This document shows positions 59,103 through 64,000 of a stretch of DNA of 64,000 nt, piece after piece. The position numbers and the translations under genes are program-made. Within the stretch, counting starts at the first letter, position 1, and the number at the start of each line of letters is the position of its first letter. The notes beneath the pieces are model-generated. The model was not told the origin of the DNA and searched no databases. It saw only the letters and a program-made list of their open reading frames with translations. This DNA is from Corynespora cassiicola (Eukaryota > Ascomycota > Dothideomycetes > Pleosporales > Corynesporascaceae). The stretch covers positions 2,790,001 through 2,854,000 of the forward strand of contig JAEUWY010000002.1 of assembly GCA_022059125.1 (NCBI GenBank), read 5' to 3'.

Positions 59103-60804
59103 TTACTCCTTGATGGCGTAGGTGCGGCGGAACATGTCGTCGACGTTGGTGAGGTAGTAGGTGCCGGGGAACAGGCCGTCGGTGCTACCCTCGGGGGTGT
59201 AGTTCTTCTTCAGGTGAGCACGCTCACGGAGGTTGCACATCTGGGCAAAAGTCAGTGGGAGTCCCAATGGAATATCAAACGCAAAACTCACATCGTCGTA
59301 GGTCTGGGGAGGGACAGTGCGGCGAGAATCAAGACGAGCCTGGAGGTCAAGCTTCTTCTGGATGTCGGCGGTGCTTCCCCTGACCTTGAAGGAGAACATG
59401 GACGAGGCGAGGCCACTGCCGTAGCTGAACAGGGCGATGCGCTTGCCCTGGAGGTCGTCGCTGGAGATGTTGGAAAGCAAGCTGCACAAGCTGCCGTACA
59501 CACTGCCGCAGTACATGTTACCGCACATGGTGGGGACCTGGATGCTGGGCTGGACACGGGCCGCGAAGCGCTTCTTGGCGAGAGCCATGAAGGTCTTCTC
59601 GACCGTCTTGTCCGTGATGGAAGTGGCGTAGTCAATGTCCCTGAGCTCAGGGGGCACCTCGGCGAAGATGGGGTTAGAGGGGTTGACTAGATAGTCGTTG
59701 TAGAGCAGACGCGCGTACGACTTGGATACGAGCTTGCAGGTGGGGGCGTGGAAGCACATGTAGTCGAAACGGTCGACAGGGGTCTCCAACTCCTGGGAGT
59801 GGCCGTTGACGCCATGGCCGTTGGCCTGGGCCTTGAGCTTCTCCTCGCGGCTGTTGTACGCCTTGTAGCAGGCATCGACGGCCTCGGTGTAGCAGCGGAT
59901 GGAGAAGTGGCCGTCGACGACGGGGTACTCGCTGGTCAGGTCGGGCTTGTAAAAGTCGTATGCGTGCTTGATGTAGGTACCACGCTGGCCGGCCTCCATG
60001 ACGACAGGGGCGTCGGGGCCAATGAGCATAGCCACACATCCAGCTCCACCCGTGGGACGGGCGTTGCCCTTCTTGTACAAAGCAATATCACCGGCCACGA
60101 CGACGGCGTCGCGTCCGTCCCAGGCAGACGACTCGATCCAGTTGACCGTGTTAAACAGAGCGTTGGTGCCACCGTAGCACGCATTGACCGTGTCGACGCC
60201 CTCGACGTTGAAATTGCCCGAGGCCTCGAAGAGCTGCATCAAGACGGATTTGACCGACTTGGACTTGTCGAGGAGGGTCTCGGTACCGACCTCGAGGCGA
60301 CCAATCGACTTGGGGTCGACGTTGTTCTTCTTGAACAGGGAAGAAACGGTGGTCAGGGCGAGCGAGTAGATGTCTGCGCGGGCAGAGCGTCAGTGGCTGG
60401 ACTCGTGCAGGCGTGTATCGCGGATCCTGCAGGGACCCGCGTATTTTCCTTTTTTTCGTGGGGAGACTCACCCTCGCGATCATCGCAGAAGCTCATCTTG
60501 GTCTGGCCAAGGCCAATCGTGTACTTGCCCTGGGAGACGCCATCAAAGGCCTCGAGCTCGGTCTGGTCGACGCACTGGGGTTGTGGTTAGCGGGGAGGAG
60601 TGAGAGGATTGCAAAGGTTGCCGTGGGATGTATTGGGGAGCGTCGCCGGGCGGGGCGCAGCAGGCAGACGGGTGCGTGTCTGGCAGGCAGGATGCCGGGG
60701 CATGTTGCGGCGGGTATGGCGGCCATGGTGGAGGGGCAGAGCAGACGTACCTGGCTCGGGAAGTAGAGCTCAATGGCTTTGATACCAATGTTGGAGGGGG
60801 CCAT
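59103..60804 (-). CDS. ERG13: hydroxymethylglutaryl-CoA synthase
   Basis: Four exons on the minus strand, 60804-60751, 60574-60472, 60373-59292 and 59240-59103, join exactly to 458 residues, the usual length. The start [18 protein letters not shown] matches the family. The catalytic Cys about 118 lies in [12 protein letters not shown], with the Glu of QLFEASGN near 102. The His is in [10 protein letters not shown], and the C-terminal block is [14 protein letters not shown]. The enzyme condenses acetyl-CoA and acetoacetyl-CoA to HMG-CoA, the second step of the mevalonate route to ergosterol and other isoprenoids, in the cytosol. It is intact and looks like the housekeeping copy. The first exon (54 nt) is separated from the second by a 176-nt intron, the longest in this window. 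A TTATAA at 60893-60898 could serve as its TATA element. Confidence 0.97.
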
Positions 60805-61252
60805 GGCTGCGGTGCTGTGAGGGGCAGATGAGGGAGAAAAAAAGAAAGCGGGAGGAGGAGTGTCGGCGGGGGAAGTAGGAGTACACCGCTGGTTATAAGT
60901 CCCGTGTGAACTGGCGTCGACAACAAAGGGCAAATTGCGGTCAGGGTAGCGGCGATCTTGATGTGGCAATTGGCGAGTTGAGCGTCTAGGTTCGTCAAAA
61001 GGAGGTTTAACTGTTTTTGTGCTGCCAGTGTTGGTCCTCAACAAGTGCCAATTTCCGTCTCGGTTGGCGGGCTGATGCTGGGCCTTTTATCTTGTACAGA
61101 GGGTGCCCGAGGCCACGGCCGATGCGGGCGATGACACGCAACATGGGGGCGCGGCGATGGGGCTGCACCACCTGCTGTCGCAGTTTTTCTCGCGATGTCT
61201 GCCCGGCTCGTCATGACGCCCGTTGACCGCAATCGGAGCAGGCTGCTGCCGT

Positions 61253-61342
61253 GGGCTGGCATGGCGGGCATGGCGGGCGTTGACTGGCACCGACTGGCAT
61301 GGGCTGGCATGGGCTGGCATGGGCTGGCGTGGACTGGCGTGG
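61253..61342. repeat. imperfect 10-bp tandem repeat (GGGCTGGCAT type)
   Basis: Roughly nine imperfect units of a 10-bp motif with consensus GGGCTGGCAT, the cleanest three at about 61301-61330. Lies in the divergent promoter of HMG-CoA synthase, in GC-rich DNA. Confidence 0.8.
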
Positions 61343-62753
61343 TATTCGTGCACCATGTTTGTTCGGCTCGAAACAAGGGCCGCCCACGGCCGGCCTATCA
61401 CTGGGGCGCTAGTTGGAGACTGTCGAGACTGTGCAGGCTGGGGAGGCCTATCGCCTGCGGTGCTGCTCTCGGCCGGCTGCAGGGCGAGCGGCCCAGGCCG
61501 TGTCCGGTAAGGTGTCAGGCACGGCACCGCAACCGTGAAGGGCCCCTCACGTGCTGCCGTCGCCCGGGCACTCGTTATCAGATCAAGATGCAGCCCTGCT
61601 GCCGGGTTATCAGATCGAGCGCTGCCTGCGTGCATCAACACCACGGCGCGCGCTGTATGCCAGCTACTGCGAGCTCCCGCGCAGCATCAGCATCCTGCCC
61701 GCCGCCGCCCCGCCGCCCTGCCGCTCCACGCGCCGCATCTGCCCGTCGACGAGGGTCTGCCCGGAGCTAGATGCTGCTAAGTGCCAGCCCCAGCGATCGC
61801 GGGTGTGGTTTTGACGTCTTCATGCATGCCGCCCGCGGTCACTGGCACCCCCTACACGAGAAAAAAAACATGTGCCCCTCGCTTTCTTCGTACAATAGAC
61901 CCCACTGCCCAGCGTCTCCGGCTGCCGACCTCGCTCCTTGGGCGTCCATCTTGTTCCTCTTGCATCCATCGACGGCGCAAGGAGTGGTCGCTCTGCCCCT
62001 CCCATTCGCACAGCTATTCACGCCCTATTCACGCCCCCATCTGGCCTCCAATCCGAGACAAAGCACCAGACGAAGGCGTTCCAACCAACACCATCATCCC
62101 TTGACTCCAGCTCGTTCTCGCTTTCTCACATGGGCGTTGAGGGGGCCAGCATGTGGGACCCTCTGCTCGGCCCTGCAGCTCAATGTTTCCGCTCCATGTG
62201 CGACGAGACACCGGGACATGAAACTTTTCTCTTTGTACCGCCATACACTTCTCCATCCCGGCACGGCGGCACCGTGTCACTGCGCGCACTCGCTTTGGCC
62301 GTGTCCTGGGCAGTCCAAAGCTTAGCGGGCACCTCGTCCTCCATCGCGGTGGGCAGCACCGACACAAGCTTTGGCTGACCCGCATGTACGTACAAACCGC
62401 CCTGCCCGTCTGCACCCGCAAACTGCAGACTGCCAACAGCACCCGTGACGGCCCGGCAGCTCTCGACGTCTCGAAACCGTAGGTACCGAACTAGCCTTGG
62501 CGCTTGGAAACAAACGAGAGCCGTGTGCGAGCGGATAAGCCGGCCGGACGAACAGCCACAGGGTACCTAGGTAGGCACTATCCGGCCTGGTCGCCACTGG
62601 GGCCCGGCGACATTGAGCCGCTGGACGTACTATGTAGACTGTGATGGCGACATGGAACGAAAATTCGTGTCAACCGTTCCATCGTGTGCATCGAGCCGGC
62701 TCAAGGGCCCAGACGGACTCGTCTCCGTAAGCGCCTGGGGCAGCAGCCTGCCA

Positions 62754-62780
62754 GCCTGCCTGCCTGCCTGCCTGCCTGCC
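62754..62780. repeat. tetranucleotide repeat (GCCT)n
   Basis: About 6.75 perfect copies of GCCT, flanked by near copies (CAGCCTGCCA). A further GAGGCGAGGC-type repeat lies at about 62970-63005. Confidence 0.85.
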
Positions 62781-63508
62781 AGGCCAATCTGCCACCCAAG
62801 CTCGCCTCGCGGAACGGTTTCGCCAAGGTGTCGTGAACGGCGGTTGCCGGCCAGCATGCCTTGCTGCCAGCCAAGCTGGGCTCGGGGAGAGTGGCTCGAT
62901 ATTAACGAGAGGGGGAGGCGATCGGCCACGGCCATGGCTAAATCCATGGCTATTCTCCAATCGTTTGCTGCGAGGGCGAGGCGAGGCGAGGCGATGCGAG
63001 GGCGAAAGCGAGGAGCGAGGTGTGAACGGCCAGCGCCTTCACGCCAGCAGCCAGAGGCAGCGCGACAGGAGAATAAAAAGCCAGGCGTCGCCGCCATTGG
63101 ACTGCAGCCATCCGACCGGCCCTTTTTCTCCCTTGGAGCCTCTGAGGCTGGTGGTGTGGGCATCCCAACCTGAAACGGCAATGGTCTTGAACCTGGGCTA
63201 GCGGCTGCTCTGCGCTGCTTGGAAAACGGGCGCTGCAATCCCGTCTCGAGCCTGTTCGGCCTGCCAACCTTCGACACTCAACACCACGACCCGTTTCACG
63301 ACCACGCCCACGTCGCTCCGCCCGCCCACCGCTGCTCCGCTGCACCGCTGCAATCGCTGCACCGCCCGCGACACCCGCAACACACCCTGCCATCGCCTGC
63401 CAACGCCTGCGAGCCCGCCCGCCCTCGCCACATCCCCGTGCGACCCTGCCAGGAGGCCAACAATCGTGATACAGGCCCGCCGGGGCTGCTCAGGGACTGC
63501 ACGACGCC

Positions 63509-64000
63509 ATGGGGCGACACAGCAGCCACGACGGCGACCGCCCCGAGCCCAACCCCAATGCCGGCGCAACCCCCAATGCGAACAATCCCAACGTCTTTGA
63601 CGACGAATACGCCCTGGACGTCGATGTAGATGAGGACGACTTCATGCCGTCCGTGTCGGATGGCTTCCGGCCGCCAACCAACACGGCGAGGGATGGAGGC
63701 GACGGGCCCAGACACGACTACGGCCGCGACGACGCCTCGCACCCACAGTACGCCGCCACAAAGGCCCAGCCGGGACAGGAGAGCGACCTGCGTCGGCTGG
63801 CGACGCGCAACAGCACCATCAAGCCGCCCGTGTCGCGAGACTCGATAGCCCACGATGCACGCCACGCCGGCACACACGCCCGGGGGCCCAGCTCGCCCTC
63901 GGTCTCCCTCCAGCATCGCGCCTCCGTCAGCTCCACCGCCTCGTTCGCGACCATGACCCGCTCAGAGAGCCCTTTGGGCACCGGCCCCAGTCATCCGTAC
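63509..64000 (+). CDS. N-terminal part of an unidentified acidic/Ser-rich protein, cut by the window edge
   Basis: Open from ATG 63509 to the right edge (164 codons) with no stop and no obvious splice site. It starts MGRHSSHDGDRPEP, then an acidic block (FDDEYALDVDVDEDDFMPSV), basic/Ser-rich stretches (LRRLATRNSTIKPP) and a Ser/Thr-rich segment (VSLQHRASVSSTASFAT). It looks like the disordered cytosolic N-terminus of a larger fungal protein, possibly a membrane protein. I cannot name it. The long GC-rich leader upstream is shared with HMG-CoA synthase. Confidence 0.7.
   Translation, partial: MGRHSSHDGDRPEPNPNAGATPNANNPNVFDDEYALDVDVDEDDFMPSVSDGFRPPTNTARDGGDGPRHDYGRDDASHPQYAATKAQPGQESDLRRLATRNSTIKPPVSRDSIAHDARHAGTHARGPSSPSVSLQHRASVSSTASFATMTRSESPLGTGPSHPY

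Larger units (their letters stand above)
60805..63508. other. 2.7 kb GC-rich divergent intergenic region
   Basis: Between HMG-CoA synthase (-) and the right-edge gene (+). Several overlapping frames longer than 100 codons lie on both strands, with low-complexity Arg/Ala/Pro content and no domain. Repeats listed separately are embedded. Probably promoters and long leaders of both genes; a short non-coding RNA cannot be excluded. Confidence 0.5.

Noticed and set aside
59748..60590. 280-codon plus-strand frame over HMG-CoA synthase
   Set aside because: Antisense shadow of codon-biased coding sequence.
61195..62442. Several frames of 100-190 codons upstream of HMG-CoA synthase
   Set aside because: They overlap on both strands, are Arg/Ala/Pro-rich and track the repeats and GC content; no domain.

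Overview
The window is nuclear DNA of a filamentous ascomycete (Pezizomycotina). Almost every gene is split by short GT-AG introns of roughly 45-110 nt, often with a visible CTAAC/CTGAC-type branch site. The gene set is typically fungal: Zn2Cys6 regulators, a CYP505-type self-sufficient P450, RTA1, TVP18, AIM21, an ATR/UvsB kinase and COX16. A Sordariomycete-like origin is plausible, but the sequence alone does not fix the order. I rebuilt 26 complete or near-complete protein genes and one cut by the right edge, joining exons by hand. For 25 of them the joined frame closes exactly; the adenine/adenosine deaminase does not.

Left arm (about 0.6-24.4 kb, moderate GC, accessory in character). Three oxidative enzymes lie head to tail: an FAD monooxygenase, an Old Yellow Enzyme-type reductase and a P450:reductase fusion. 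They are followed by a Cys-containing multi-pass membrane protein, an RTA1-family protein, a secreted type-B carboxylesterase, a free-standing polyketide-synthase-type thioesterase, an AflR-like Zn2Cys6 regulator, a second Zn2Cys6 regulator and a DUF4259/MYND protein. It looks like a secondary-metabolism or detoxification neighbourhood without a core synthase. The orphan thioesterase beside an AflR-type regulator is the most unusual part.

Middle (about 24.6-42 kb). An adenine/adenosine deaminase is divergent from an allantoate-permease-type MFS transporter, across a promoter containing a TGATAAG site. This suggests a small nitrogen-regulated purine-use unit. Two unrelated multi-pass membrane proteins (one CorA-like) follow, then a secreted M28 aminopeptidase, an alpha/beta hydrolase, and a group in which an OST-alpha-type transporter lies between two P450 genes.

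Right arm (about 42.4-64 kb, GC-rich, housekeeping). TAD2 (tRNA wobble deaminase), TVP18 (Golgi), AIM21 (actin patch), a 2506-residue ATR/UvsB/Mec1 kinase, COX16 and HMG-CoA synthase are all intact. A long GC-rich intergenic region with simple repeats follows, then the 5' part of an unidentified acidic/Ser-rich protein.

I see no rRNA, convincing tRNA, transposon coding sequence, CRISPR or viral sequence. The many other long open frames, especially in GC-rich DNA, are antisense or out-of-frame shadows.
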